Below the pieces are notes generated by a model. The model was not told the DNA's origin. It was given only the letters and a program-made list of their open reading frames with translations, and did not search any database. 27,154 bases of DNA from Apostichopus parvimensis (taxonomy: Eukaryota; Echinodermata; Holothuroidea; Aspidochirotida; Stichopodidae), in the NCBI GenBank assembly GCA_000934455.1, contig KN887505.1, positions 13,297-40,450 on the forward strand, written 5' to 3'. Position numbers and translations under genes: made by a program. Shown in pieces: positions 26,906 through 27,154 of the stretch (the first letter of the stretch is position 1; every line of letters begins with the position of its first letter).

Positions 26906-27154
26906 ATCTCACGTAACAACAAAAACACAACTAATTGTATTTTGCGAAGTTGACGTTCTCTACAAGGACATGGAAACAATATTTAGCATTACAAGGTTTA
27001 CTTTCATAAAGATGGCCATACTGTAGCTATTGGGGCCTTGATATCGTGCTATGTCTGTATGGTATAGACTGTGCCTCGTGTATCATGGGGAGTAGATTGT
27101 TTTGTTCATGCGGAGGAGTCAGTTGGCTTGAGGTGTGTTTTACTTACCTTAATG
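26906..27154. other. Right edge, unexplained; contains a donor-like AAG|GTAAGT
   Basis: A perfect donor on the minus strand at 27147/27146 would end an exon running off the edge, but joining it directly to exon 25470-25545 puts a TAA in frame. Left as undecided. Confidence 0.5.

Noticed and set aside
26770..26979. 69-codon frame with repeated QNVP/KRPR words
   Set aside because: It is a translation of the inverted CGGGGACGTTTTGG array, not a protein.
27148..27154. Last 7 bases of an upstream condensin exon
   Set aside because: The donor AAG|GTAAGT is strong, but direct joining to exon 25470-25545 gives CAT TAA G in the required phase. Not annotated as coding.

Overview
This is eukaryotic, metazoan-type DNA: AT-rich sequence (many A/T runs, (AT)n and (AAT)n stretches, poly-C tracts) carrying short, more GC-rich exons bounded by GT/AG splice sites. 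Repeat families resemble those of marine deuterostomes. An echinoderm, perhaps a sea cucumber, is my best guess, but that rests on recall of repeat style and is only an inference.

Nearly the whole window is one multi-exon host gene on the minus strand: condensin complex subunit 1 (CAP-D2, NCAPD2). I placed 22 internal coding exons between 25545 (5' side) and 113 (3' side), 3175 nt in total. Every junction has GT and AG, the phases agree at all 21 junctions, and the joined reading frame has no stop (2 nt + 1057 codons + 2 nt). The N-terminal ~50-60 residues lie beyond the right edge or in an exon I could not recognise. The C-terminal ~300 residues lie beyond the left edge.

The introns hold the mobile DNA. 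A complete Ty3/gypsy (mag-like) LTR retrotransposon (14824-19678, plus strand) sits in the largest intron. It has one intact 1424-codon gag-pol frame, 184-bp LTRs differing at 3 sites, a tRNA-Ser(GCT) primer site, a polypurine tract and a 5-bp target duplication. Three copies of a tRNA-derived SINE (5212, 9169, 11310) all lie antisense to the host gene. There are two copies of a ~160-bp MITE-like element (6058, 20079), a 657-bp element with 9-bp target duplications whose ends are arrays of a CAAAACGTCCCCG motif (26240), a 918-bp element with a 5-bp duplication (24268), and several degraded repeats.

The less ordinary observations concern splice junctions of the condensin gene. The acceptor region of one exon is copied twice more in the adjoining intron (7224-7700). 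The donor of another exon is copied 48 bp downstream (20613). One SINE ends four bases inside an intron and appears to supply positions +5 and +6 of the donor. A long polypyrimidine tract begins just after another donor. I see no previously undescribed multi-gene system; novelty is confined to repeat families and splice-site architecture.
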